Of a stretch of DNA of 27,622 bases, positions 6,869 to 14,429 are shown one piece after another. Within the stretch, counting starts at the first letter, position 1. Each line of letters starts with the position of its first letter. Source of the DNA: Bacillota bacterium (lineage in GTDB: Bacteria > Bacillota > Clostridia > Oscillospirales > Ruminococcaceae); the NCBI GenBank assembly GCA_023391005.1, contig JAEWBS010000062.1, forward strand, positions 1-27,622, given 5' to 3'. The position numbers were made by a program, and so were the translations under genes. The notes under the pieces are model-generated. The model had not been told where the DNA came from. It made no database searches and saw nothing but the letters and a program-made list of their open reading frames with translations.

Positions 6869-6897
6869 ATTTCAATGTCGGGCGACTGTGCTATACT
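6869..6897 (+). promoter_or_regulatory. Promoter for the Ser/Glu-rich lipoprotein
   Basis: Extended -10 box TGC-TATACT (-10 at 6892-6897) with a weak -35 candidate ATTTCA (6869-6874) at 17-base spacing. It lies about 80 bases before the gene start and diverges from the mntP promoter. Confidence 0.5.
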
Positions 6898-6977
6898 GAT
6901 AAACAATGCCCGTTTTGTTCCCGCGCAGCAGAATGTGGCGCTGTTGATTTTAAGCGCGGAGAATGGTGGAAAAACAA

Positions 6978-8114
6978 ATGAAAACCAGGCTGATTGCGCT
7001 GATGCTTTGTCTTTCGCTGATGGCCGGCTGCGGCGCGGCATCTTCACAGGGCGATGCAAGCACATCCCAGACCGATTATGTTCCGTCTTATACCTATGTG
7101 AACCCCGACCCGGATATGGTCATGATCACGGCACCCGGCGGCGACATCACCTATGAGAATTACCGACTCTATCTCGATGTCGGCGAGCAGATGAACCGCA
7201 TGACCGCCCGTCAGGATATGGCGGTTTGCGCGGCGCTTGAAAAAGATTTCCCCGGGATGGGCATTGAGATTAACGAGGAAGATTTTAAGGCTATGGCGTC
7301 GCAGCAGCTTCTGAGCGCTATGATGTATACGCCCTCGTTTGCCGAAAGCCTACAGCAGATCAGCGACGAAACCGGCATGACGCAGGAGCAAGTGACCGAG
7401 GCGATGATGCTGTCGTTTCGTCCCCAATATCTGATTCAGCTGTTGGGCGAGCATTATCAGCAGTTGGCTGCCGAGGAGCTCGATAAGCAGGAGACTTCGT
7501 CTGAGGCCACTTCAAGCGACGCATCTTCCGAGCCGGATAGCGAAGCGGCACAGGCTGCCCGTGATCAGGCCGCCTATGACAACGCCATAAAGATGATGCA
7601 GGAATATTCGGCTGATTACGAGACCCGGCTTTCGTTTGACGACGACTCGGCGCTTGTGACGATCGACGGCGAGGCGGTGCCCTACACCGACGCGATCAAA
7701 TACTATCTCGATTATGCCAGTATCGCCAACCGAATTGACGCGGTCGCCTTTATACAGACCGGCGAGCTGGCGCTGCGTGAGCTTGAGCGCCGCAACACGG
7801 AATTTGACCGCACAAATTTTGAGGCGACACTCAAAGAATATGTCGACGGTTTGCGCGCCGACGAACGGGCCATGAAGCAGCTTGAAAAGGTCTGCAACAG
7901 CTTGGGCGCCACAGCGGATGACTACTTTAAGGTGCTTGAGCGTCCGCTTTGGCTGCAGGAGATCGGCGACCGGTACTACATCGCGATGACGGATGAATAT
8001 AACGCACTCACCGTTGATTCGGGTGAAAAGCCGGATTCCGCGGACAGCTATTATGTTCAGGAGCTGGGCAAGCTTTTAGAGGGCAGCGAGATCGTCAACA
8101 TCACCGGCAAATAG
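6978..8114 (+). CDS. Lipoprotein of unknown function, SurA-N-like helical region
   Basis: A 378-residue predicted lipoprotein exported by Sec and anchored outside the membrane. The signal peptide MKTRLIALMLCLSLMAGC ends in a lipobox (LMAG/C) with Cys18 as the lipidated residue. ATG 6978 is chosen because GGTGG lies seven bases upstream; ATG 6963 would have no spaced site. The mature part is mostly helical and acidic, with Gln/Met-rich helices resembling the N-terminal chaperone region of SurA/PrsA-type proteins. A Ser/Glu/Ala low-complexity linker lies near residues 170-200, followed by a second helical part. No peptidyl-prolyl isomerase domain is visible, so a folding role is only a guess. 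A terminator follows, making it a single-gene unit. Confidence 0.85.
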   Translation: MKTRLIALMLCLSLMAGCGAASSQGDASTSQTDYVPSYTYVNPDPDMVMITAPGGDITYENYRLYLDVGEQMNRMTARQDMAVCAALEKDFPGMGIEINEEDFKAMASQQLLSAMMYTPSFAESLQQISDETGMTQEQVTEAMMLSFRPQYLIQLLGEHYQQLAAEELDKQETSSEATSSDASSEPDSEAAQAARDQAAYDNAIKMMQEYSADYETRLSFDDDSALVTIDGEAVPYTDAIKYYLDYASIANRIDAVAFIQTGELALRELERRNTEFDRTNFEATLKEYVDGLRADERAMKQLEKVCNSLGATADDYFKVLERPLWLQEIGDRYYIAMTDEYNALTVDSGEKPDSADSYYVQELGKLLEGSEIVNITGK

Positions 8115-8134
8115 GAGGCCGCTTCTATTGCTGT

Positions 8135-8190
8135 AAAGGCTGCATGCGCAGGATCAACCATCCATGTGCCTGCGGCCTTTTGTTTTGCTT
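8135..8190 (+). terminator. Terminator behind the lipoprotein
   Basis: AAAGGC plus CGCAGG (8135-8152, with a six-base internal bulge) pairs with CCTGCG plus GCCTTT (8169-8180), followed by TTTTGTTTTG-like sequence. It closes the lipoprotein transcript just before the flippase promoter. Confidence 0.7.
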
Positions 8191-8217
8191 GAATTTTAGG
8201 ACGTAAAATGGGATAAT
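8189..8217 (+). promoter_or_regulatory. Promoter for the flippase gene cluster
   Basis: TTGAAT (8189-8194), a 17-base spacer and GATAAT (8212-8217). The -35 box overlaps the tail of the preceding terminator. Transcription should start about 35 bases before the TTG start at 8258 and may run through the next two genes. Confidence 0.65.
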
Positions 8218-8257
8218 ATAGTGTGCATCAATTTGGTATCGAAAGGGGGCGGCGCTT

Positions 8258-9673
8258 TTGGGGCGGTATGAAAGGCTGGTCGGCAACACGCTGGTGTTTG
8301 CGATCGGGTCTTTTTCTTCTAAGCTGTTGGTGTTTTTTATGCTGCGGTATTACACCGCCATGCTCCCCCCGGCCGAATTCGGCATCGCCGACCGTATTGC
8401 CACCACCAGCAATCTGCTCATGCCGTTTGTCATGCTCTCGATCAATGAGGCGATCATCCGCTTTGCGATGGATAAGTCGATTAAGCGCTCGGATGTTTTC
8501 TCCATCGGCCTTAAAACGGTGCTCGCGGGCTTTATCTTGTTTTGCATGCTGTCGCCGGTCATGCTGCTGATCGATATGCTCTCGCCCTATACGCTGTTGA
8601 TCTACATCTATGTGCTGTTTGGTATGCTTAAGGCCGTTTGCGCGCAGTTTGTCCGCTCGATCGGGCTGGTCAGGCTTTTCGCTTTTGACGGATTTTTAGC
8701 CACCTTTACGACCATTGCGCTGAACATTCTGTTTCTGACGGTGTTTAAATGGGGCCTGTACGGCTATATTATTTCAATTGTTGCCTCAAACATTATTTCG
8801 ATCTTTTTTCTGTTCATCGTCGCGCGGCTTGAGCGGTATGTCGATTTTACCCATCCCAACACCGCACTTCGGCGTGAGATGCTGCGATATTCGGTGCCGC
8901 TGATTCCGACGACGATGTTCTGGTGGATTGTCAGTACGTCGGATAAGTACATGGTCACCTGGTTCTGCGGCGACACGCCGACCGGCATGCTCGCAATCGC
9001 GCATAAAATTCCGTCGCTGCTCACGATTGTTTCGGCCATTTTCTATCAGGCGTGGCAGATTTCGGCCGTGGACGAATCGGGGCAGGGCCAGCGCACCACC
9101 CGCTTTTATTCTCAGACCTATGACTATTACAGCACGCTGCTGTTTTGTGCCGCCTCGGGCATGGTGATGCTGATTCAGCCCATTACCAAGGTGATGTACG
9201 CCCCGGTCTATTATGAATCGTGGCAGTATGTGCCCTTTTTGGTGGTGGCCGAGGTCTTTTCTTCGCTCGTGACCTTTTTGGGCTCGTTTTATATGGTCAG
9301 CAAGAAAAATGCTACCGTACCGCTGGCCATCTTTGTCGGCGCCGTGGCGAATATCGGGCTGAATTTCTGGCTGATTCCGCAATATGGCGTGATGGGCGCC
9401 GCCTTTGCGACGCTGTTAAGCTATCTGCTGGCCTTTGCGATCCGGGCGGTGGATATCAAGCGGCTTGTTCCGCTTGAGCTACGTCCGCTGACCACCGCCG
9501 TGCGCATGCTGCTGCTGATGGTTCAGGGCGCCTTGCTGATCCGGCAGGTGCCGCACAGCTTTTTAATTCAGCTTGGCATGTTTGCGCTGATGACGCTCGT
9601 GAATATCAAATCGGTGCTGCGTTTGGCGACCGCGTTGTTCGAACGCTTTGTCGCGCCGCGCACCGCTCGTTAA
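8258..9673 (+). CDS. Polysaccharide/lipid flippase of the MOP (Wzx/MATE-like) superfamily
   Basis: A 471-residue integral membrane protein with about 12-14 predicted helices, typical in length for Wzx/SpoVB-like flippases that move undecaprenyl-linked saccharides across the membrane. It starts with TTG at 8258, chosen because AAAGGGGG ends nine bases before it and no in-frame ATG fits. N-terminal features are a basic first turn, then GNTLVFAIGSFSSKLLVFFM; the middle has VPLIPTTMFWWIVSTSDKY, and GLNFWLIPQYGVMGAAFATL near residues 366-385 is characteristic of the family. No glycosyltransferases flank it, so the cargo is unknown. It is followed after 13 bases by another membrane protein gene. 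Confidence 0.88.
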   Translation: MGRYERLVGNTLVFAIGSFSSKLLVFFMLRYYTAMLPPAEFGIADRIATTSNLLMPFVMLSINEAIIRFAMDKSIKRSDVFSIGLKTVLAGFILFCMLSPVMLLIDMLSPYTLLIYIYVLFGMLKAVCAQFVRSIGLVRLFAFDGFLATFTTIALNILFLTVFKWGLYGYIISIVASNIISIFFLFIVARLERYVDFTHPNTALRREMLRYSVPLIPTTMFWWIVSTSDKYMVTWFCGDTPTGMLAIAHKIPSLLTIVSAIFYQAWQISAVDESGQGQRTTRFYSQTYDYYSTLLFCAASGMVMLIQPITKVMYAPVYYESWQYVPFLVVAEVFSSLVTFLGSFYMVSKKNATVPLAIFVGAVANIGLNFWLIPQYGVMGAAFATLLSYLLAFAIRAVDIKRLVPLELRPLTTAVRMLLLMVQGALLIRQVPHSFLIQLGMFALMTLVNIKSVLRLATALFERFVAPRTAR

Positions 9674-9686
9674 AAGGAGAGGACCC

Positions 9687-10154
9687 ATGCCCACACAGCT
9701 TTTGTTCTTGTTTTTACTTTCAATGACGCCCATTATTGAGCTGCGCGGGGCCATTCCGATCGGCATCGGGTGGGGATATCCGTTCTGGCTTGTCTATATA
9801 TTATGCGTCGTCGGCAATCTGCTGCCGGTGCCGTTTTTGATTCCGTTTGCAGGTAGGGTGCTGCGTTGGGGTGCAACGCTGCCTAAAATAGGGTGGCTGT
9901 TTCAAAAGATTTTGGATATCGGTGACAAAAAGGTCAAAAAAACGCAGAATACCAACCGCGCGCTGCTCTTTGCGCTTTTCGTGTTTGTGGCAATTCCAGC
10001 GCCCGGAACCGGCGCGTGGACCGGCTGCCTGATTGCGACACTGCTTCAGATGCGGCTGCGCAGGGCGTTCTGGCCGATTGCGGCGGGGGTTGCCGCCGCG
10101 GGGCTGATCATGGGGGTCACCTCCTACGGTCTGTTTAGCCTGATCAGGCTGTAA
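9687..10154 (+). CDS. Small multi-drug export family membrane protein (COG2426)
   Basis: A 155-residue membrane protein with about four helices, matching the Sm_multidrug_ex family in length and motifs. The name comes from an early drug-export report and transport of drugs is not established. Seen here: LSMTPIIELRGAIPIGIGWG near residues 13-32, the family signature; a cytoplasmic basic loop (KKVKKTQNTNR); and FVFVAIPAPGTGAWTGCLIATLL, also diagnostic. ATG 9687 is preceded by AAAAGGAG at a distance of six bases; the longer frame would begin inside the flippase gene. Probably co-transcribed with the flippase and the DUF523 gene. Confidence 0.9.
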   Translation: MPTQLLFLFLLSMTPIIELRGAIPIGIGWGYPFWLVYILCVVGNLLPVPFLIPFAGRVLRWGATLPKIGWLFQKILDIGDKKVKKTQNTNRALLFALFVFVAIPAPGTGAWTGCLIATLLQMRLRRAFWPIAAGVAAAGLIMGVTSYGLFSLIRL

Positions 10155-10193
10155 TATAGGCCGCCTAACTTTTCCGAAGGGAGCCCGAGTTCA

Positions 10194-10622
10194 ATGAACA
10201 TTCTGGTCAGCGCCTGCCTGCTGGGACTCAACTGCCGGTATGACGGCTCGGGCTGCTATCAGGCGGAGCTCGAAAAGCTTAGGGCGAAGCATCATTTAGT
10301 GCCAATCTGCCCCGAGATTTACGGCGGCCTGCCTACCCCGCGCGAGCCTGCGGAGCGCATCGGCGGCAGCGTGATTACCAAAAGCGGCAGGGATGTTACC
10401 GCCGCATATGAGAAGGGGGCGGGAGAGACGCTTCTGTTGGCGAGGCGCTTAGACTGCCGGGTCGCGGTGCTCAAGTCAAAAAGTCCCTCCTGTGGGAAGG
10501 GCCAAATTTACGACGGCAGCTTTAGCGGTAGATTGGTCGACGGCGCCGGTGTATTGGCACAGCTATTGGCCGATGCGGGGATAACCGTTTTGACCGAGGC
10601 TGAAATTGAAATGCTGCTATAA
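10194..10622 (+). CDS. DUF523 family protein (YbbK-like)
   Basis: A 142-residue cytoplasmic protein of the DUF523/COG1683 family, whose function is not established. All conserved family elements are present: ILVSACLLGLNCRYDG at the N-terminus, VPICPEIYGGLPTPREPAE near residues 36-54, and LKSKSPSCGKGQIYDG near 93-108. The conserved Cys residues in SACLLG, CPE and SPSCG suggest a metal or cluster site, but this is inference. GGGAG lies ten bases before the ATG. It is probably the last gene of the run starting at 8258. Confidence 0.93.
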   Translation: MNILVSACLLGLNCRYDGSGCYQAELEKLRAKHHLVPICPEIYGGLPTPREPAERIGGSVITKSGRDVTAAYEKGAGETLLLARRLDCRVAVLKSKSPSCGKGQIYDGSFSGRLVDGAGVLAQLLADAGITVLTEAEIEMLL

Positions 10623-10716
10623 TTTCCAGCGAGATATTCTATTAGCGGTTGCCGCAAAATATAAACAACACTGAAAAAAGCAAATTACAACTATAAAATA
10701 GTGCATTAAATAGAAC

Positions 10717-10764
10717 AGCACGCCTTGAAATGGTTTTTAAGAGCCAAATCAGGGCGTGCTTTTG
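10717..10764 (+). terminator. Possible terminator hairpin after DUF523
   Basis: A 12-bp stem pairs 10717-10728 with 10749-10760 (one wobble) across a 20-base loop and is followed by TTTG. It lies about 95 bases after the DUF523 stop. The T-run is short and the loop long, so efficiency is uncertain. Confidence 0.5.
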
Positions 10765-10858
10765 CGTGCGGTTCTTAAAGGCATGTTTACAACGGTTTAA
10801 GCTTATAGGCATTAGCCCAACACCAAGCACTTGAAACAGCGGTTTAATAAACTGCACA

Positions 10859-11146
10859 TTAATCTTGATTCTCTGCTATTTCTTTGTCTGGCGGAAGATT
10901 GGCGTTCACCAGCGCCAGCTTCTGGGCGCGGGTCATGCGCTTCAATTCCGCTTCGCGCCGCATAGCGGCACGCCTGTCGTCACAGCGCTCAAGATAGACC
11001 AACGTGACGGGTCTGCGCGTACGGGTATATTTGGCGCCAACGCCGTCGTTATGGGCAACAAGACGCGCGTCGGGGTTGTTTGTCCAGCCGGCATAAAGGC
11101 TGCCGTCGGCGCATCTGACCAGATAGGCAAAGGCTAACTTGCACAT
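10859..11146 (-). CDS. GIY-YIG nuclease-domain protein (YhbQ/YazA-like, UPF0213)
   Basis: A 95-residue single-domain protein of the GIY-YIG superfamily. Seen here: FAYLVRCADGSLYAGWTNN, the two-strand catalytic motif in its YhbQ-type form (Tyr-Leu-Val ... Tyr-Ala-Gly), the following helix ARLVAHNDG, KYTRTRRPV with the conserved Arg, and the Glu of MRREAELKRM that binds the metal ion. Members can nick or cut DNA, but the cellular job of this short subgroup is poorly defined. The start at 11146 is supported by AAAGGAAG nine bases upstream; an in-frame ATG at 11188 lacks a site. A promoter (11174-11202) sits immediately upstream, so it is expressed alone. Confidence 0.9.
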   Translation of the reverse strand: MCKLAFAYLVRCADGSLYAGWTNNPDARLVAHNDGVGAKYTRTRRPVTLVYLERCDDRRAAMRREAELKRMTRAQKLALVNANLPPDKEIAENQD

Positions 11147-11173
11147 GGGGTGGCACTTCCTTTCCTCCCAGTC

Positions 11174-11202
11174 ATTATAGCGCTGCAAGGGCGGCGCCGC
11201 AA
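11174..11202 (-). promoter_or_regulatory. Promoter for the GIY-YIG gene
   Basis: Read leftwards: TTGCGG (11202-11197), a 17-base spacer and a perfect TATAAT (11179-11174), about 28 bases before the start codon. Confidence 0.6.
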
Positions 11203-11322
11203 GGCGGCTGCCGTATAAACGGCTTTGACGCGGGGGTCAGGAAATTGGCCAAAGTGAGACAGCCGCAAAAATAAAGGTTTACAAATATTCGGCTAAAAAC
11301 GCTTTTATCGTACAAACGGGCT

Positions 11323-11844
11323 CTATTCAACATCGGAAGCGGACGGGTCTATTGCCGCCGCGTCAGTCTCTTTCTGCATGTCTTGGACCTCGGATTTTAC
11401 CGACGCAGCTTCGGCCGCCTCGGACTTATGTTCGTTGGCTCGGCGCAACAGCTCGGTATCGGCCTGTGCCTGCGTGATGGTTCCTTCAGAAACCAACGAT
11501 CGCAGCTCCGATTCGGACAGGGTCGTGAGGTCAAGGTTGTCGTCATCCGTCTGAGTCAAAGCAGACATGTCTATGAGCTTGGGCGTATCGTTGGCTGCCG
11601 CCTGTGTTTCGGCGTCGGCAAAGGCGGAAAGCGCGTTTGAGGCGTACTGATAAGCTGCCGCACTGATTTCAACGCGGTCGTATTTGTTGAGAACCTTTAC
11701 CTCATTGCCGGGGCCGTCGGCGGACGTTTTTTCGGTCTGCTCTACGCTGGTGGTCTGGGCAGTACTGTTTACCTGCTGGACGCAGTCATATGCCGTCAGC
11801 TGCGTGTCGATTGTGCGTTCAATACCTGCGATGGAGATACTCAT
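11323..11844 (-). CDS. Acidic small protein of unknown function
   Basis: A 173-residue soluble, acidic protein with no signal peptide or membrane helix. The N-terminus MSISIAGIERTIDTQ is followed by a Thr/Gln/Ser-rich disordered stretch. A short ordered segment VLNKYDRVEISAAAYQYASN (about 50-69) recalls the DRVEIS-type motif in FlgM-like anti-sigma factors, but the rest does not match and no flagellar genes are nearby. A LSESELRSLVSEGTITQAQADTEL region near 108-131 looks like two short helices with an EGTITQAQA turn, as in SHOCT-like segments. The C-terminus is Ala/Glu-rich. GGAGGG lies six bases before the ATG and a good promoter is present, so it is a real gene of unknown role. Confidence 0.75.
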   Translation of the reverse strand: MSISIAGIERTIDTQLTAYDCVQQVNSTAQTTSVEQTEKTSADGPGNEVKVLNKYDRVEISAAAYQYASNALSAFADAETQAAANDTPKLIDMSALTQTDDDNLDLTTLSESELRSLVSEGTITQAQADTELLRRANEHKSEAAEAASVKSEVQDMQKETDAAAIDPSASDVE

Positions 11845-11901
11845 ATGGTTCCCTCCTGATGTCGTTAATGATCCGATAGGTATGGTGCGCCTTATAGTTG
11901 A

Positions 11902-11930
11902 ATATTAGCACCCCTTTAAACCGCACTCAA
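11902..11930 (-). promoter_or_regulatory. Promoter for the acidic small protein
   Basis: Read leftwards: TTGAGT (11930-11925), a 17-base spacer and TAATAT (11907-11902), with TGC before the -10 box. It lies about 60 bases before the start codon. Confidence 0.65.
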
Positions 11931-12154
11931 TAGCAAGGGCCAAAATATCAGAAAACCTTCACAATTCGACAGGGGATTCTCACCAAGAGGATGGGGAGCG
12001 GGCTTTTTATTCCTGTTACCGCTTGACGGCGATCTTTTGGGTGGGGGTTTTTAATACCCCCAAAACCGCTCATATGCTAATAGATTGCACGGCCTACGCT
12101 TTCACTTTCTGATAAATATGGAACGGATCGGGTTGGAATGTAAAGCTGAAAAAC
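11931..12154. other. Intergenic stretch, nothing recognised
   Basis: No ORF or RNA gene is visible. The only structure noted is a G5/C5 inverted repeat (12043-12047 with 12057-12061) without a T-run in either direction. Confidence 0.5.
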
Positions 12155-12193
12155 AAAAGCGGATGAAATGCAAACCGCATTCCAACCGCTTTT
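12147..12193 (-). terminator. Terminator behind the symporter gene
   Basis: Read leftwards, AAAAGCGG (12193-12186) pairs with CCGCTTTT (12162-12155), with an inner GAATGC/GCATTTC pairing, and is followed by GTTTTTC. It begins 17 bases after the symporter stop. Confidence 0.8.
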
Positions 12194-12209
12194 GGAGAAG
12201 AGGGGGAGC

Positions 12210-13433
12210 TTAGTCTATGGGGGATAGCTCTTTTTCAGAAGAAGCGACAACCACCGAGCAGGCGATATCGCCGGTGATATTGACGGTGGTTCGCGCCATA
12301 TCGAGTATGCGGTCGATGCCCGCAATCAGCGCCACGCCTTCAAGCGGCAGGCCGACCGACTGTAACACCATGCCAAGCATGACAACGCCCGCGCCGGGTA
12401 CGCCCGCCGTGCCGATCGAAGCCAGCGTAGCGGTCAGAATAATGGTCATCTGCTGGCCCATGCTCAGCGGAATACCGTAGACGTTGGCAATAAACAGCGC
12501 GCAGATGCCCTGATAAATGGCGGTTCCATCCATGTTGATGGTCGCACCCAGCGGCAGCACAAAACTGCGTATCGGCAGCGGTACGCCCAAGCGCTCAGAC
12601 GCCATCATAGAAAACGGCAGCGTGGCCGAGCTAGAGGCCGTCGTAAAAGCGAACAGCATTGCTTCAGAGCACTTTTTAAAGAAGGTCAGCGGGCCCATCT
12701 TTGCAAACACACGCACCGAAAAGGAATAGACGATGGCCATATGTAAGATGCAGCCGATATAAACCGCGAGGATGACGCTCAGCAACGGCAGCAGCACCGA
12801 CGGACCGTTTGCGGCGACGATTGGTACGATGAGCGCGAAGACGGCGATGGGAGACAACTTCATGATAAGGGCCACCAGCGCGTACATGCACTCGGCCATG
12901 CCGTCAAAGAAATCCGCGACAGGCTTGGCGCGGTCGCCAACTATGACAATCGAACCGCCCAAAAACAGCGCAAAGGCAATAATTTGGAGCATATTGCCAT
13001 CTACCAGCGCCTTGAGCGGGTTGGCCGGGATGATGTTGAGCAGCGTGTCGACGACGTTTGGCGCCTCCTGAGTCTGATAGGTCAAACCCTCGGCCAGCAC
13101 AAAGCCGCCGCCCACATGCCCGATGTTGCCCACAATGAGGCCGAGCGTCACCGCCAGCGCGGTGGTAACGAGATAATAGACGATGGTTTTGCCGCCGATA
13201 CGCCCCACGCGCTTGGCGTCGCCCAAGCCGCAGGTGCCGACGATCAGCGAAGAGAACACCAGAGGAACAATGATCATCTTGATGGCGTTGAGGAACAGGG
13301 TGCCTAAAGGTTTAATCCAGTTGTTGGCGAAGAGGCGGGCCTCCTCCCCCTGCATGCATAAACCGACCGCGATACCGGCCAAGAGTCCGATAAGAATCTG
13401 AATAGAAAGATTAAGCTTCTTTTTGGCGGACAT
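12210..13433 (-). CDS. Dicarboxylate/amino acid:cation symporter (DAACS family)
   Basis: A 407-residue secondary transporter of the GltP/DctA/GltPh family that imports acidic amino acids or C4-dicarboxylates with Na+ or H+. The full fold is recognisable: eight helices, hairpin 1 with the Ser-rich TTASSSATLP motif, the helix-7 motif GATINMDGTA, hairpin 2 with IGTAGVPGAGVV, and helix 8 with DRILDMARTTVNITGD. The helix-8 Arg in ARTT normally pairs with the substrate side-chain carboxylate, which favours glutamate, aspartate or a dicarboxylate over neutral amino acids. The coupling ion cannot be read with certainty. The start at 13433 follows AAAGGAG at ten bases; the 25 extra upstream codons are rejected. 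It is a single-gene unit with its own terminator. Confidence 0.95.
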   Translation of the reverse strand: MSAKKKLNLSIQILIGLLAGIAVGLCMQGEEARLFANNWIKPLGTLFLNAIKMIIVPLVFSSLIVGTCGLGDAKRVGRIGGKTIVYYLVTTALAVTLGLIVGNIGHVGGGFVLAEGLTYQTQEAPNVVDTLLNIIPANPLKALVDGNMLQIIAFALFLGGSIVIVGDRAKPVADFFDGMAECMYALVALIMKLSPIAVFALIVPIVAANGPSVLLPLLSVILAVYIGCILHMAIVYSFSVRVFAKMGPLTFFKKCSEAMLFAFTTASSSATLPFSMMASERLGVPLPIRSFVLPLGATINMDGTAIYQGICALFIANVYGIPLSMGQQMTIILTATLASIGTAGVPGAGVVMLGMVLQSVGLPLEGVALIAGIDRILDMARTTVNITGDIACSVVVASSEKELSPID

Positions 13434-13555
13434 TCTTTCAAATCTCCTTTCGTATGATACTATCTGCATCAGCATTACTTTAACATTACGGAAACAGAAA
13501 ATCAACAAAAATATGAAAGATTGTATGCAAAAATCAAAATTTATGAATTATAAAC

Positions 13556-13576
13556 AAGTATAACGTTTCAATACTT
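13556..13576. repeat. Inverted repeat in the symporter/pyr divergent region
   Basis: AAGTAT-N9-ATACTT with perfect 6-bp arms, about 120 bases before the symporter start and 60 bases before the pyr promoter. It could be an operator for either gene; there is no further support. Confidence 0.3.
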
Positions 13577-13635
13577 AAAATCAATTGTCACAATAATAGA
13601 GAAAAGAAAAATATTAAAAAAATTATGGAATGGCA

Positions 13636-13664
13636 TAGACAATCTTGTCACAGAGTGCTATACT
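13636..13664 (+). promoter_or_regulatory. Promoter of the pyr operon
   Basis: TAGACA (13636-13641), a 17-base spacer and TATACT (13659-13664) with TGC before the -10 box. Transcription should start near 13671, giving a leader of about 195 bases that contains the PyrR attenuator. Confidence 0.8.
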
Positions 13665-13684
13665 AATAAAAATTTAGATTTTTA

Positions 13685-13824
13685 TGCGGCGGAGATTCCG
13701 TCGCACAGCATCCTTTAAATCGGTCCCGTGAGGCCGGCAAGGTTTGCTTTTGATGCCAATATTCAGACTGATATTGAGAAGCGCCTTGCCGCATTATATG
13801 CGGGCAGGACGCTTATTTTTATTT
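13685..13824 (+). promoter_or_regulatory. PyrR-dependent transcription attenuator
   Basis: The PyrR-binding loop GGTCCCGTGAGGCC (13722-13735) matches the Bacillus consensus ARUCCNGNGAGGYU except that the flanking A-U pair is replaced by G-C. It sits in an anti-antiterminator (CCTT 13712-13715 with AAGG 13739-13742, and CGG with CCG). CGGCAAGG (13735-13742) can pair perfectly with CCTTGCCG (13784-13791) as the antiterminator. The terminator stem is 13781-13793 with 13799-13812, followed by TTATTTTTATTT. UMP-loaded PyrR should stabilise the first fold and so cause termination. A separate hairpin at 13685-13705 precedes it. Confidence 0.92.
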
Positions 13825-13866
13825 AAACCACAGAAAACCATTTAGATTAAAAAGGGGGAAAATGAT

Positions 13867-14403
13867 TTGAAGCGCAAGGACATTATGGATGAGGCGGATA
13901 TCAACCGCGCCTGCGTGCGGCTCTCGCACGAACTCATCGAGCGCAACAAGGGGACCGACGACGTTGTACTCATCGGCATTCAGCGGCGCGGCGTGCCGCT
14001 GGCTAAAAAAGTTTCGGCATTGGTCGAGCAGTATTATGGCGTGAAGCTGCCGGTAGGCATGCTTGATATTACGTTTTACCGCGACGACCTGTCGCTGTTG
14101 GCCGAGCATCCGGTTATCAACGGCACCGACATTCCGTTCATGGTTGCGGGTAAGCGGGTCGTGCTGGTTGATGATGTGCTTTACACGGGGCGCACCGCCC
14201 GCGCGGCGATTGAGGCTGTGATGGAAAACGGGCGCGCCAAGTGCATTCAGCTTATGGTTATGGTCGACCGAGGTCACCGCGAGCTGCCGATCCGGGCGGA
14301 TTTTATCGGCAAGAATCTGCCGACCGCTAATAACGAGGTCGTGCATGTTTGCATCCCTGAATTCGATGGGGAAAGCGCTGTGTATATTGAATCGGAAGAA
14401 TAA
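13867..14403 (+). CDS. pyrR: Pyrimidine operon attenuator / uracil phosphoribosyltransferase PyrR
   Basis: A 178-residue bifunctional protein that binds the pyr leader RNA when UMP is high, causing termination, and has uracil phosphoribosyltransferase activity. The PRPP-binding motif VVLVDDVLYTGRTARAAI is at about residues 98-115. QRRGVPLA near 37-44 and VMVDRGHRELPIRADFIGKNLPT near 132-154 are typical of PyrR and separate it from other phosphoribosyltransferases. The start is TTG at 13867: AAAGGGGG ends eight bases upstream, while the nearby ATG at 13862 meets a stop after two codons. It is the first gene after its own RNA target and controls all genes down to pyrE. Confidence 0.97.
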   Translation: MKRKDIMDEADINRACVRLSHELIERNKGTDDVVLIGIQRRGVPLAKKVSALVEQYYGVKLPVGMLDITFYRDDLSLLAEHPVINGTDIPFMVAGKRVVLVDDVLYTGRTARAAIEAVMENGRAKCIQLMVMVDRGHRELPIRADFIGKNLPTANNEVVHVCIPEFDGESAVYIESEE

Positions 14404-14429
14404 CCGCGTGTATAGAAAAGGGTGAAAAA

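Noticed and set aside
10642..10857. 71-codon minus-strand frame
   Set aside because: No ribosome binding site; it runs through a 12-bp hairpin after DUF523 and has a random-looking composition.
12043..12061. G5/C5 hairpin as a terminator
   Set aside because: No T-run on either strand and no gene ends nearby on the matching strand.
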